Source: Rhodobacter xanthinilyticus
Lineage (GTDB): Bacteria; Pseudomonadota; Alphaproteobacteria; Rhodobacterales; Rhodobacteraceae
Direction of reading: 5' to 3'
Assembly (NCBI RefSeq): GCF_001856665.1
Contig: NZ_CP017782.1
Coordinates: 1-64,000 of the forward strand
Length of the DNA stretch: 64,000 nucleotides
Part shown: positions 16,199 through 25,757 of the stretch, piece by piece
How the letters are laid out: the number at the start of each line of letters is the position of its first letter
Position numbering within the stretch: position 1 is the stretch's first letter
Made by a program: the position numbers and the translations under genes
Notes under the pieces: generated by a model
What the model was told of the DNA's origin: nothing
The model's database searches: none
What the model saw: only the letters and a program-made list of their open reading frames with translations

Positions 16199-17122
16199 TC
16201 ATGCCGCCATTTTGAACCCTTTGGCGGCGTCGGTTTCAAGGGCCTTCTGTTCGGCCCTGATCTGATCGGGCGTTTTGTAGCCGTGCCGTTCCCGCAGCCA
16301 TGATGCGTTGTATCGCGCGGCGAAGGCGGCCAAAGCATGCCTGAGCTCTTCGACGGTCACAAAATGGCGGACCCAGAGCAGTTGCTCCTTGAGGGTGCGT
16401 ATGGCCCGTTCGGCCACCCCATTGCCCTCGGGCTGGCGCACGAAAGCTGGTGAACTGGTGATCCCGAAGCATTTGATCTCGCTCTGGAAGTCTTCTGACA
16501 TGTAGTTCGATCCGTGGTCGTGCCGCAGGATCAGGCCGAGGGCCGTATCCGGCCCGATACAGCCGAAGTGCCGGGTGACGCCCTGACGGATCGGTTCCAG
16601 CGCCTCCCACCGGCTGGCACTTGAAGACGCATGGGTGCCGACGAACTCGCCCGAGCAATGATCCACCGCGATGAACACGTAGGCCCGTCCCTCCCCGATG
16701 GTGACCGTCTGGGTCATGTCCGTGCCCCAGACCTGATCGACCCGCTCAGTGACGATCGTCCCGTCATGGGGATGCGCATCCCGCTGGACGGGTCGCTGAG
16801 GTGCCAGAAGGTCGTTCTCCTTCATGACCCGCCGCACCCGACGGGGGGCGGTACAGACGCCCAGATGCCGAAGCCGCGCCCATATCTTCCGGTAGCCTTC
16901 CCCGGAAAACGGCGAGGCTTCGATGATGGCCTCGATATGCTCCAGAAGCGCGCTGTCGCTGCAGGCCCCCTCCGGACCACGACGACGTGGCGGCCGCGCC
17001 TCATTGGCGGCATTGCCCGTAACACGATGCCGGTACACCGTCGCCCGGGGGACCCCCCAGATGTTGCAGACACGCGTCGTCCCGTAGCGCCGGTGCGTGG
17101 AGATCGAGTGCGCCTGGCTCAT
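16199..17122 (-). CDS. IS3-like transposase OrfB (rve integrase core), copy A
   Basis: 307 residues with the DDE integrase core: Asp in VWGTDMTQTV, Asp in LRHDHGSNYMSEDF and Glu in GNGVAERAIRTLKE. An N-terminal helix-turn-helix region (CNIWGVPRATVYRHR) precedes it. Start overlaps OrfA by four bases. The family is IS3-like; the element differs from classic IS3 in its long target duplications (see copies B and D). Confidence 0.85.
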   Translation of the reverse strand: MSQAHSISTHRRYGTTRVCNIWGVPRATVYRHRVTGNAANEARPPRRRGPEGACSDSALLEHIEAIIEASPFSGEGYRKIWARLRHLGVCTAPRRVRRVMKENDLLAPQRPVQRDAHPHDGTIVTERVDQVWGTDMTQTVTIGEGRAYVFIAVDHCSGEFVGTHASSSASRWEALEPIRQGVTRHFGCIGPDTALGLILRHDHGSNYMSEDFQSEIKCFGITSSPAFVRQPEGNGVAERAIRTLKEQLLWVRHFVTVEELRHALAAFAARYNASWLRERHGYKTPDQIRAEQKALETDAAKGFKMAA

Positions 17123-17520
17123 GTCCTCGACCTCCGCCGGGCCAAAGGGCGGCCGCCCTCCAGCTTGTCGATCTTCGCGTACAGCAACTCGTTGGCCATG
17201 GTGATCTCGCCCACCTTGGCCTGCAGCCGCGCAATCTCGTCGTCACGCTCATCGCGCTCGCGTTCCTTCAGCGCACTCTCGGCCGCCATGAGCACCCGGT
17301 CGCGCCATTCGGACAGCCGGTGAACCGGAACGTTCAGGTCCCGCGACACCGCCTCCAAGCTCTCACCCCGCATGAGCCGCTGAACCGCCACGAGTTTGCG
17401 CTTCGCCGAAAGGCGCCTGGCAGGACCGGCCACGGCCCCGCCGTCGCCAGCGTGATGGGCGCGCGCCGACGGGGCCGTGGCCTCCGTCGCACCTGAGGTG
17501 TCGTCGATCTTCTTGTCCAT
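17119..17520 (-). CDS. IS3-like OrfA (helix-turn-helix plus leucine zipper), copy A
   Basis: 133 residues. A low-complexity N-terminus is followed by a HTH (AVQRLMRGESLEAVSRDLNV, then PVHRLSEWRD) and a coiled coil (DDEIARLQAKVGEITMANEL) typical of IS3-family OrfA proteins, which bind the element ends. Confidence 0.82.
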   Translation of the reverse strand: MDKKIDDTSGATEATAPSARAHHAGDGGAVAGPARRLSAKRKLVAVQRLMRGESLEAVSRDLNVPVHRLSEWRDRVLMAAESALKERERDERDDEIARLQAKVGEITMANELLYAKIDKLEGGRPLARRRSRT

Positions 17521-17604
17521 GCTCTACTCCCCTTTCCTGAGAGAAATAGCGCTCCGAACTGTCTCAAGAAACCGTGCACCAGCCCAATCCGAACACTGTT
17601 TATG

Positions 17605-17609
17605 TCAAA
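17605..17609 (+). repeat. target duplication TCAAA of the IS1380 element (left)
   Basis: TCAAA occurs at 17605-17609 and again at 19281-19285, directly abutting the IS1380 inverted repeats. Five-base duplications fit the IS1380 family. Confidence 0.8.
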
Positions 17610-19280
17610 CCCACATTTCCCAAGTAAGGCGCTGATTTCGCTGTCCTGACCATTATATTTCCTATATAAAACATGGTGTTGAAGGCTGCGAGGGGCGCGT
17701 TTCATGGATCACCCAGAGGGTGCGGGCTTGCAACGGGCAGATCGGGTGGATTTCGACCCTCGCGTGCGGCTGGAATTTCGCGGCACGCAGCTCAGTTCCG
17801 ACGGCGGCCTTCTGGTGATGCGCGAGCTTGATGACGCGCTCGGGTTGTCCGATTTGGCGTCAGCGGCGCTGCGCGATACTCGCTCTGGCAAGAACACGGT
17901 CCATCGGCTCGACGGCCTGTTCCGGCAATCAGTCTTTGGGCGGCTGGCCGGATACGAGGATGTCAACGACGCCAACCGTCTCGCCTGCGATCCGGTCATG
18001 CGCCAAGTTGTCGGCGGCAGAGCGGTCGATGCACAAGCGGCCTCGGCATCGCAGATGGGACGGTTCGAGACCGAGACGCTGGCTCTGGCCGGGAACCGTG
18101 CCGCGCTGGCCGACCTGAACGGGCAATGGATCGACCGGTTCCATGACCGTAACGGGCTGAAGTACATCGTTCTGGACATGGACAGCTCGGTCAGCCCGAC
18201 CCATGGCGACCAGGAAGGGTCCGCCTGGAATGGCCATTTCGACTGTAGCTGCTATCACCCCAACTTTCTGTTCAACCAGTTCGGGATGCTGGAACGCTGC
18301 GCCCTGCGCCATGGCAACGTCCACAGCGCCGATGGCTGGCGTGATGTTCTCGACCCCGTCATTGCGCGCTACGCGGAGCGCGACCTTGGTGGCAGGTTCT
18401 TCCGGGCCGATGCTGCCTACGCGATCCCGGCGATCTATGAGCGATTGGAAGAAGCGCGGTTCTTCTACGCCATCCGGCTGCCCGCAAACGCGGTCCTCAA
18501 GGACAAGATCGCGCATCGGCTAACGCGCCCTGTCGGGCGGCCGTCACTGACCAAGGTCAAGCGGTTCTTCGAGGAATTCGAGTATCAGGCGGCGTCCTGG
18601 GACAAGGAACGCCGGGTGATCGCCAAGATCGAATGGCATCCGGGCGAACTGTTCCCGCGTGTCGGCTTCATCGTCACCAACCTGCCGATGGAGCCGGACT
18701 GGGTGGTGCGGTTCTACAACCAGCGCGGCACCGCCGAGCAGCACATCAAAGAGGGCAAATACGCCTTTCGCTGGACGCGGCTGTCGTGCCGGAAGTTCCG
18801 CGACAATGAGGTGCGGCTGCAACTGCACGCCCTGGCGTACAACCTGGCCACCTTCTTGCACTGCATCGAGCTGCCCGAGGCCATGGCCGACTGGTCGTTG
18901 ACCAGCCTGCAACTGAAGCTGATCAAGATCGGGGCACGTGTGGTCCGTCACGCCCGCACCATCACCTTCCAGCTGGCCGAGGTCGCTGTCACCGGCACGA
19001 TGGTACGCGCCATCCTCGCCGCTATCCGCCGATTGCGAGCGCCACCGCTATGCGCATGATCGCGATCCACGCTCAAACTGAACGAAAGCGGCTGGACAGA
19101 TCTGTCCGCTGCGCTGAAAAACGCCGCCCCTGGGCAAGGAAACAGCGGCTTCGCGGTCTGATCCGTCCAGATCCAGCAGTCTGCGCGACCGCAGGTGCCG
19201 CTTGCGGCAGAAAATCCTTGTCTAGCGCTCGGATACAGGCGATCTTCACCTCAAACGACACGCCACTTGGGGAATGCAGG
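17610..19280 (+). mobile_element. IS1380-family element (1671 bp)
   Basis: Terminal inverted repeats CCCACATTTCCCAAGT (left) and CCTGCATTCCCCAAGT (right, reverse complement) flank one transposase gene. The 5-bp duplication TCAAA is intact, so the insertion is clean. It lies inside a nucleotide-sugar dehydrogenase gene. Confidence 0.88.
17704..19059 (+). CDS. IS1380-family transposase
   Basis: 451 residues with the IS1380 DDE core: YIVLDMDSSVSPTHGDQEG, FRADAAYAIPAIYERLEE and the C-terminal FYNQRGTAEQHIKEGKYAF region containing the catalytic Glu. Full length for the family and no internal stop, so probably functional. Confidence 0.9.
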   Translation: MDHPEGAGLQRADRVDFDPRVRLEFRGTQLSSDGGLLVMRELDDALGLSDLASAALRDTRSGKNTVHRLDGLFRQSVFGRLAGYEDVNDANRLACDPVMRQVVGGRAVDAQAASASQMGRFETETLALAGNRAALADLNGQWIDRFHDRNGLKYIVLDMDSSVSPTHGDQEGSAWNGHFDCSCYHPNFLFNQFGMLERCALRHGNVHSADGWRDVLDPVIARYAERDLGGRFFRADAAYAIPAIYERLEEARFFYAIRLPANAVLKDKIAHRLTRPVGRPSLTKVKRFFEEFEYQAASWDKERRVIAKIEWHPGELFPRVGFIVTNLPMEPDWVVRFYNQRGTAEQHIKEGKYAFRWTRLSCRKFRDNEVRLQLHALAYNLATFLHCIELPEAMADWSLTSLQLKLIKIGARVVRHARTITFQLAEVAVTGTMVRAILAAIRRLRAPPLCA

Positions 19281-19432
19281 TCAAAACCAATTGTTGGAAT
19301 TTTCTTGCCGAACGCAGCGGCCAACGGAAGGCCGACATATCCCAAACCGATAACGCCAACGGTCAGATTACCAATAGCGGGCAACTGTACAGCATCTGAA
19401 AATATTCGCGCGTCTTGTATTTCGTTCATTGG

Positions 19433-20539
19433 TCAGTTTCCTAAAGAGCCTACGCTACGCGCCGCTCCTAGAAGCGGCGACAGCATGATCGACACAAAGC
19501 GATTGAAATCAGCAGCGTCGGCGGAAGCTACGTACGTTATGTCAGTGGGCATAAGCCTGAACGCGCTTGCGAGAAGAAGTGCGTCAGGCCGAGAGAAGTC
19601 AAACTTATAGACTGTAGCCAATCCGGCAGTCGCAGAAGGTCGAAACACGAATACCGATCGTGTCTGCGCTACTCGATCGTTGAGGCCCCCGACTTCTGCG
19701 AGAAGATACGCGAGATGAGCATCTTCCACGGGAATTTCGATATTGGCTGGCCGGCTCACACCTCCGTAAACTGCGAAGCGTCGCGGTTCATGAGAGACAT
19801 GCACCGTGTCACCAGGCAGAATAACGATGTTGTTCGTCGAGCTTCGGACGATGTCCGAGAGTAGAAGTGATGTGGAGGCTGATCCGCGTTGTACGGAAAC
19901 CAGAACTTCCCAGGGGGCTTGGGACACGCCTCCGGTGCTTGCGAGGAGATCAAGCAGCCGAATCCCGCGCGGTGGTATTTCAATACGCCCCGCGCTTCGG
20001 ACATTACCCAACACAGTGGCTGATCTGGCTTCCGTCGACGTGATCGCAACAGCGATTTCCGGTTCTACGGCCTGCCCGTAGTATCGAGCCAGTAGCTCGC
20101 TGCGGAGTTCAGCAGTGGTAAGACCTCGTGCTGCGATGTTGCCGGCATAGGGAACGCTGATATTGCCGGAGTTCGAAACCTGCACATTCAAAACGGTCTC
20201 GCGATTGCCAGCTGAGGCAAACAGACCATCCTCGGCGACTTCCCAAATGCGGACTTCAAGGTAATCGCCAACGCCAACGACTTCGTCCGAGGCACGATAT
20301 TGCTGAGTTCGGAACGACGCCGGAAATCTTGCTTGTGACTCTGACACAACTGGCAAGGTGGCGGCGGTGACTTCGACGACTTGAAACGGTAGCGCGTCCC
20401 GATCCTCTGCCTGTCCGTCGGCAACGTCACTGGTGATGGCCCTCGCATCCGGCCCGAAGGCGGGCATCGCCGTACAGCCAGCGAGAAGTGATGCCAGCGT
20501 GACCAAATACACCGCCTCGTGCACACGGACCCCAATCAT
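19433..20539 (-). CDS. polysaccharide export outer-membrane lipoprotein (Wza/OPX family)
   Basis: 368 residues. The signal peptide ends in lipobox SLLAGC. The polysaccharide export domain starts near ASDEVVGVGDYLEVRIWEVA and is followed by SLBB-like beta-grasp repeats (SVPYAGNIAARGLTTAEL; FAVYGGVSRPANIEIP). OPX proteins form the outer-membrane channel for capsule or exopolysaccharide export. It overlaps the KpsS-like gene by four bases. The gene is intact although its neighbours on both sides are cut by IS elements. Confidence 0.88.
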   Translation of the reverse strand: MIGVRVHEAVYLVTLASLLAGCTAMPAFGPDARAITSDVADGQAEDRDALPFQVVEVTAATLPVVSESQARFPASFRTQQYRASDEVVGVGDYLEVRIWEVAEDGLFASAGNRETVLNVQVSNSGNISVPYAGNIAARGLTTAELRSELLARYYGQAVEPEIAVAITSTEARSATVLGNVRSAGRIEIPPRGIRLLDLLASTGGVSQAPWEVLVSVQRGSASTSLLLSDIVRSSTNNIVILPGDTVHVSHEPRRFAVYGGVSRPANIEIPVEDAHLAYLLAEVGGLNDRVAQTRSVFVFRPSATAGLATVYKFDFSRPDALLLASAFRLMPTDITYVASADAADFNRFVSIMLSPLLGAARSVGSLGN

Positions 20540-21330
20540 TCGCGAGCCCTCTCGGGGATGCAGGACAAGTGCTGACGCTGCTTTAATCTGTCGATAATCC
20601 CAGAAATGGCGACCTGCCGACCGCTCGACACATAGAAGTCGCCCGGGATGAGGCTCTGCGACTTGAGCTCCGCAACAAACGCATCGACCAGAAGGCGCGA
20701 TTTCGCGTGCCTGATCTTGAAGAACGACGCCACGTCTGCCTCGGATTCGCCAAGTGTCACGAGCGCGTCATGCCGGAATACAGCATCTCCCAAGACAAGA
20801 ACCGGGACACCATGGCGAAGCGCAGAAAAGGCGGACGTGGAGTTGATGACGACCATGCCGCTCGACTGCTTGGTCAACTCGCCCATACGCCCTGAGTGCA
20901 GGATACGTATCCGATGACGGTCAACGCCCATTTCGGCCGCTCTGCGAAGGATGAGGCGCTTAGATGCAGCACTCCCACGCTCGAGAGGGTGCAATTTGAA
21001 TACCACCAGGGGAGTATTGGGGTTGGCTCGAAGCGCCATCAGGCTCGCATCAATCAACCTTGACGTTGACCAACCGCGCGATGCCACTTGAAGTTGACTG
21101 TCGCTCGAAACCTGCAGTGGAACGAGAAGATAGCCCGGGCGGCGGCGTAGCGCCCGTTTGGCCAGATACTCAGTAATCCGCGCCGCAAGCCTACGGAGCA
21201 AATGAATGCCCCAACTCATGGCCAACGGAACCACCCGTTCTCTCTGTCGATGAAAAAGATACGTATCGGAGGGCTTTGACGCCAAATCTCGTACCAGATA
21301 GTAGGCTGCTGCCCAAATGCAAAATCTCAA
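20536..21330 (-). pseudogene. capsule polysaccharide export protein KpsS-like, N-terminus missing
   Basis: 264 residues remain from a TTG at 21330, preceded at once by a stop codon and then the IS21 end. The C-terminal half of the KpsS/KpsC family is seen: LVPLQVSSDSQLQ, VVFKLHPLERG, HSGRMGELTKQSSGMVVINS and SALRHGVPVLVLGDAVF, which form a Kdo-transferase-like nucleotide-sugar fold. Family members transfer the lipid-linked Kdo primer for group 2 capsules. About half of the usual length is gone. Confidence 0.75.
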
Positions 21331-21686
21331 CTACTTGCTCACCCCCTTCTCATAGGTTTGACCGGACAGTCTTATTAAGATTGCCCGGTCAATTTGTCAG
21401 CGCATCGACCTGCCCTTCAACAGCAGAAAGTGGGCGCGGCTTCTGACACGGTCCATGAAGGCGTCAGCAAGCAGCGGATCGCCGATGAAGTCGTACCATT
21501 CCTCGGGAGCCCGCTGTGCGGTCATGATCGTCGAACTGCGCGTCGAGCGATCCTCGATGATCTCGAAGAGATCGGTCAGCTCTTGTTTACTCATTGGGCT
21601 GAGAGCGAAATCGTCGACGATGGGCTGGTGCACGGTTTCTTGAGACAGTTCGGAGCGCTATTTCTCTCAGGAAAGGGGAGTAGAGC

Positions 21687-22088
21687 ATGGACAAGAAGAT
21701 CGACGACACCTCAGGTGCGACGGAGGCCACGGCCCCGTCGGCGCGCGCCCATCACGCTGGCGACGGCGGGGCCGTGGCCGGTCCTGCCAGGCGCCTTTCG
21801 GCGAAGCGCAAACTCGTGGCGGTTCAGCGGCTCATGCGGGGTGAGAGCTTGGAGGCGGTGTCGCGGGACCTGAACGTTCCGGTTCACCGGCTGTCCGAAT
21901 GGCGCGACCGGGTGCTCATGGCGGCCGAGAGTGCGCTGAAGGAACGCGAGCGCGATGAGCGTGACGACGAGATTGCGCGGCTGCAGGCCAAGGTGGGCGA
22001 GATCACCATGGCCAACGAGTTGCTGTACGCGAAGATCGACAAGCTGGAGGGCGGCCGCCCTTTGGCCCGGCGGAGGTCGAGGACATGA
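21687..22088 (+). CDS. IS3-like OrfA, copy B
   Basis: Identical in protein sequence to the OrfA of copy A (133 residues). Intact. Confidence 0.82.
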   Translation: MDKKIDDTSGATEATAPSARAHHAGDGGAVAGPARRLSAKRKLVAVQRLMRGESLEAVSRDLNVPVHRLSEWRDRVLMAAESALKERERDERDDEIARLQAKVGEITMANELLYAKIDKLEGGRPLARRRSRT

Positions 22089-23008
22089 GCCAGGCGCACT
22101 CGATCTCCACGCACCGGCGCTACGGGACGACGCGTGTCTGCAACATCTGGGGGGTCCCCCGGGCGACGGTGTACCGGCATCGTGTTACGGGCAATGCCGC
22201 CAATGAGGCGCGGCCGCCACGTCGTCGTGGTCCGGAGGGGGCCTGCAGCGACAGCGCGCTTCTGGAGCATATCGAGGCCATCATCGAAGCCTCGCCGTTT
22301 TCCGGGGAAGGCTACCGGAAGATATGGGCGCGGCTTCGGCATCTGGGCGTCTGTACCGCCCCCCGTCGGGTGCGGCGGGTCATGAAGGAGAACGACCTTC
22401 TGGCACCTCAGCGACCCGTCCAGCGGGATGCGCATCCCCATGACGGGACGATCGTCACTGAGCGGGTCGATCAGGTCTGGGGCACGGACATGACCCAGAC
22501 GGTCACCATCGGGGAGGGACGGGCCTACGTGTTCATCGCGGTGGATCATTGCTCGGGCGAGTTCGTCGGCACCCATGCGTCTTCAAGTGCCAGCCGGTGG
22601 GAGGCGCTGGAACCGATCCGTCAGGGCGTCACCCGGCACTTCGGCTGTATCGGGCCGGATACGGCCCTCGGCCTGATCCTGCGGCACGACCACGGATCGA
22701 ACTACATGTCAGAAGACTTCCAGAGCGAGATCAAATGCTTCGGGATCACCAGTTCACCAGCTTTCGTGCGCCAGCCCGAGGGCAATGGGGTGGCCGAACG
22801 GGCCATACGCACCCTCAAGGAGCAACTGCTCTGGGTCCGCCATTTTGTGACCGTCGAAGAGCTCAGGCATGCTTTGGCCGCCTTCGCCGCGCGATACAAC
22901 GCATCATGGCTGCGGGAACGGCACGGCTACAAAACGCCCGATCAGATCAGGGCCGAACAGAAGGCCCTTGAAACCGACGCCGCCAAAGGGTTCAAAATGG
23001 CGGCATGA
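22085..23008 (+). CDS. IS3-like transposase OrfB, copy B
   Basis: Identical in protein sequence to the OrfB of copy A (307 residues), with the same four-base overlap with OrfA. Intact DDE core. Confidence 0.85.
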   Translation: MSQAHSISTHRRYGTTRVCNIWGVPRATVYRHRVTGNAANEARPPRRRGPEGACSDSALLEHIEAIIEASPFSGEGYRKIWARLRHLGVCTAPRRVRRVMKENDLLAPQRPVQRDAHPHDGTIVTERVDQVWGTDMTQTVTIGEGRAYVFIAVDHCSGEFVGTHASSSASRWEALEPIRQGVTRHFGCIGPDTALGLILRHDHGSNYMSEDFQSEIKCFGITSSPAFVRQPEGNGVAERAIRTLKEQLLWVRHFVTVEELRHALAAFAARYNASWLRERHGYKTPDQIRAEQKALETDAAKGFKMAA

Positions 23009-23547
23009 CCAGCGCAACGCGCTGTCTCATAACCGTGCCCCGGTACACGAAATCGTCGACGATAAGCACGTCAAGGTGTGAGAGCCTTTTTCGAAACTTG
23101 CCAATCGTCCCGTCAAGGCGCGCGAATTTGACGACCTCCGCCAGACGACCAGCGCGGAAGTATGCGGCGGAATATTCGCGCCGAACTGCCGCGACGCCAA
23201 ATGCGCACGCGAGCCACGTTTTGCCAGTTCCTGAAGCCCCTGTCAGAACAAGGTTCTGTTGCCGGGCGATCCAGTCACAAGAAAGGAGCCCCAAGACTTC
23301 CGATTTATCAAGGTTGCGACTGTGCTGGTAGTCAATGTCTTCAGGTTCCGCCTGGTATTTGAAAAGAGCCGCCTTCAGAAGCCGGTCGATCTTGTTCCGG
23401 TATCTACGCGTAGTTTCCGCTTGTAGAAGCTGAAGAAGGCGATCCCGAAAGGGCAGATCGGCGTAGCTTGGGTGCTGCAATTGATGCTCGAGCTCCGCGC
23501 GGAATCCGGCGAGGCGCAACTCGTGCAGCAGGTTAAAGAGCTGTGCC

Positions 23548-25134
23548 TCAGACATCGTTCAGCCCTCCCCGCGCACTATTGATGAGCTCGGCAAAGTATC
23601 CTGCTCCTCGAATATTCCTTTGAGCCACGGGACGGGTGTTGATCACAGCTTCTGTCTCGTCGGCATCGAGACCGGCAACGAGGATTGCCTCGACTTTTCT
23701 GACATTGGCCTTCTTGATCGAAATAGCGAGTTCACAGGCATTTTCGACGCGCTCGGCCGGGTAGCGCTCTGCCAAGGCACGAAGATTGATAGCGGCCGTT
23801 GCCGTCAACGCGGGCTTCTTGTTTGCGCGAAAATGGGCGTCGATCAGCGCCTCCGCGTTCGGGCCGATTTCGGCGACATAGCGCTTCATACCTGCAAGCC
23901 GTGTCAACGCACCGGCTGCGTGGGCTGCGGGCATATGCGTTGGCGTTGTGATCGGTCCCGCGGCCTGATCGTGACGTGGATGTGTCGCAACGGTCCGTCC
24001 CTCATGGATGAGATGAACAGACGTTGGCGTAATCTTCACATTGAGAAGTTCGCCCGCAAAATGCCAGGGCACGGAATATCTGCTTCCCTCCACTTCGACA
24101 TGATAGTCGCGCCCGGCGCGTAGTTTCAGGATGTATCGCCCAACCTCGTAGCCTCTGGAAGGCAACGGCTGATATCCGGAAAAGTCAGACCTAGAAAAGA
24201 GATCGTTTCTGCTGGCATCGCCATGCCCTCGCATGGGGCGCTCGTTCAACTGTGTGACGCGGTCTGACAGGGCCGCATTCATCTCCGCAAGCGAGAAGAA
24301 ACGGCGGTTCCGCAGGGGCGCCAATACATCATCCTGGACGATACCAACTGCATTCTCGACGATCCCCTTGTCTCGGGGTTTGCGAACCCGGGTGGCGATG
24401 AAGCTGAACCCGTAGTAATCTGCGAATGCCGCGAATTCACTGGTGATTGTCGCCTCCTCGGCTCCACGTCGCGGCACGGCAACGGCTGCTTTGAAATTGT
24501 CGATCGTCACCAAGACCGGGACGCCGCCGAAGTATTCAAGCATTCTGACCATGACGCCCAAAACTGGGACGGTTGCCTGACTTTCCAACGCGCAAACGAA
24601 GATCTTACGGCTCTTGGCACTGGCTGCACAGAAGACCTCATAGTCCCGCTCAGACCCACCCTCATCGAGCAACAGAGGCTGTTTGAGCTTCTTTCTTCCC
24701 ACGAAATCGGCCTGGATCATCTCGCCGGGCTCATAATCGAAGGAAAGGGTGACATCCTTCTTGTCCGCCATTTGCGCGACAGTGCGGTAGAATGTGGTCC
24801 GTGACATCGCGCGAAAGCCGTCTGGAACGCCCTGTCGATAGTCGATGTAGAGCGTTTTCAGCCTGACGCTGCGCTCATCGACCTCGAACCGGATCTTGTC
24901 GAAATCTGGCTCTGCCAGATCCTGTTTGCGGCTGAACACCCCTGGCGCCACCAAGCGCCGCAACTCGGTTTCCGACAACTCGCTGATCGCGTTTGGGGCG
25001 AGATCACAATCTTTCAACCGTTCGCGCCAGGTACGAACGGTTGCGCGTGAGCAGTTTGTCAGATCGGCGATCTGGGTGTTGTTGAGTCTGCCTTTCAAAA
25101 GCATCTGAACACGGCGATGCGTATCTGTAAGCAT
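23548..25134 (-). CDS. istA: IS21-family transposase IstA (type 1)
   Basis: 528 residues from the ATG at 25134, which has AGGAG upstream. N-terminal HTH (NNTQIADLTNCSRATVRTWR), integrase core with Asp residues in MIQADFVGRKK and LVTIDNFKAAV, and Glu in KGIVENAVGIVQ. It overlaps istB by eight bases. Distinct in sequence from the two copies of the second IS21 element. Confidence 0.9.
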   Translation of the reverse strand: MLTDTHRRVQMLLKGRLNNTQIADLTNCSRATVRTWRERLKDCDLAPNAISELSETELRRLVAPGVFSRKQDLAEPDFDKIRFEVDERSVRLKTLYIDYRQGVPDGFRAMSRTTFYRTVAQMADKKDVTLSFDYEPGEMIQADFVGRKKLKQPLLLDEGGSERDYEVFCAASAKSRKIFVCALESQATVPVLGVMVRMLEYFGGVPVLVTIDNFKAAVAVPRRGAEEATITSEFAAFADYYGFSFIATRVRKPRDKGIVENAVGIVQDDVLAPLRNRRFFSLAEMNAALSDRVTQLNERPMRGHGDASRNDLFSRSDFSGYQPLPSRGYEVGRYILKLRAGRDYHVEVEGSRYSVPWHFAGELLNVKITPTSVHLIHEGRTVATHPRHDQAAGPITTPTHMPAAHAAGALTRLAGMKRYVAEIGPNAEALIDAHFRANKKPALTATAAINLRALAERYPAERVENACELAISIKKANVRKVEAILVAGLDADETEAVINTRPVAQRNIRGAGYFAELINSARGGLNDV

Positions 25135-25298
25135 GGTCTTCTCCTGAAGCCTGGACAAGCGCCATCGTTGACGGAGGCGGTCCGCCTTGACAGAGCTTGG
25201 GATTTAAAGGAGAAAAGGCTGTCGGAGCTAAACGACAACATTTTCTGCGAAGCCGCCTTTGTGTTCGAGCACGCTGGCGGCTTTTGCTTTTCTATGGG

Positions 25299-25595
25299 TT
25301 ATGGATCTTTGTACCTCTCTGGCCAAAGCTGCTCGGGGGTCGTCTCGAGCGCTTGAGCGATTGCAGTTTCAATTTTGACCGAACGGTTCTTCCCAATGCT
25401 GACCATCGACATGGCTGCGCTTGAGACGCCTAATGCCCGCCCGATCCCGGACAGCGAGGTTCCGCGGATGCGCAGCTCAGCCTTGAGCCGCTCATGCTTT
25501 GCGCGCGTTTCGTTTGGCAATTTAGAACCTCCACCGGACCATCGCAGTCGGTAGGCCTTTGGTAAGCAACTTAGCTCGCAAAGCTCAATGCTCAT
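25299..25595 (-). CDS. Ner/Nlp-family DNA-binding regulator
   Basis: The C-terminal half, AELRIRGTSLSGIGRALGVS to LETTPEQLWPERY, matches the Ner/SfsB family of phage-type HTH repressors (residues SLSGIGRALGVSSAAMSMV form the HTH). The ATG at 25595 gives 98 residues, close to the family norm, and has GAAGG upstream; an open frame extends to 25715. It is divergent from the XRE gene at 25758, leaving about 160 bases for two promoters. Confidence 0.65.
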   Translation of the reverse strand: MSIELCELSCLPKAYRLRWSGGGSKLPNETRAKHERLKAELRIRGTSLSGIGRALGVSSAAMSMVSIGKNRSVKIETAIAQALETTPEQLWPERYKDP

Positions 25596-25757
25596 GCGGC
25601 CTTCGGTGCGCTTCGGCGTGCGGACACTTGTGCGCAATAGCGCGAACATGCGTCCGCATAATTCGATGTTCTCGTTGAGAAGAAACCGCTTAACAAAAAC
25701 AGTACTTTTCCGCATTTTTGGGGTCGAGTGTGCGCTCTAAGAACGAGAGATAGGCCT

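Larger units (their letters stand above)
16160..17586 (-). mobile_element. two-ORF IS3-like element, copy A (1427 bp)
   Basis: Ends TGTACCGGGGCACGGTTAT and (opposite end, reverse complement) TGGGCTGGTGCACGGTTTCT are imperfect inverted repeats. The length is exactly the same as the other three copies once insertions are removed. No target duplication flanks this copy, so one side was probably lost or exchanged by recombination. Confidence 0.88.
17587..19429 (-). pseudogene. nucleotide-sugar dehydrogenase, N-terminus only, split by IS1380 and cut by IS copy A
   Basis: The ATG at 19429 starts a protein with the Rossmann motif VGVIGLGYVGLPLAAAF, as in UDP-N-acetylhexosamine or UDP-glucose dehydrogenases (TviB/WbpA/Ugd type). 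After codon 50 (IGFD) the IS1380 element begins. Joining the sequence beyond it (17604 back to 17587) continues the frame as INSVR, giving the classic GFDIN..R motif, before IS copy A cuts the gene off for good. The gene follows the Wza-like gene by three bases, so it belonged to a capsule or exopolysaccharide operon. Confidence 0.8.
21621..23047 (+). mobile_element. two-ORF IS3-like element, copy B (1427 bp), in istB
   Basis: Same ends and length as copy A but on the opposite strand. Flanked by a 15-bp direct repeat, CGAAATCGTCGACGA, at 21606-21620 and 23048-23062. Confidence 0.92.
21397..23555 (-). pseudogene. istB: IstB ATPase of IS21 type 1, split by IS copy B
   Basis: The N-terminal part (23555-23048) has Walker A GASGTGKTW and runs to LIVDDF, where copy B is inserted. 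The C-terminal part (21620-21397) resumes with IVDDFALSPMSKQELTDLFE. The 15-bp stretch around the Walker B aspartates is duplicated on both sides of the inserted element (21606-21620 and 23048-23062). Confidence 0.88.
21355..25240 (-). mobile_element. IS21-family element (type 1), istB interrupted
   Basis: Carries istA (23548-25134) and istB (21397-23555, split by IS copy B). The ends are approximate: GTTTGACCGGACAG near 21358 and the weakly matching reversed CTGTCGGAGCTAAAC near 25218. Element DNA truncates the KpsS-like gene. Confidence 0.7.

Noticed and set aside
16160-23047. Copies A and B as a composite transposon carrying the polysaccharide genes
   Set aside because: Copy B has its own intact 15-bp duplication inside istB, so it arrived alone; copy A lacks a matching flank.
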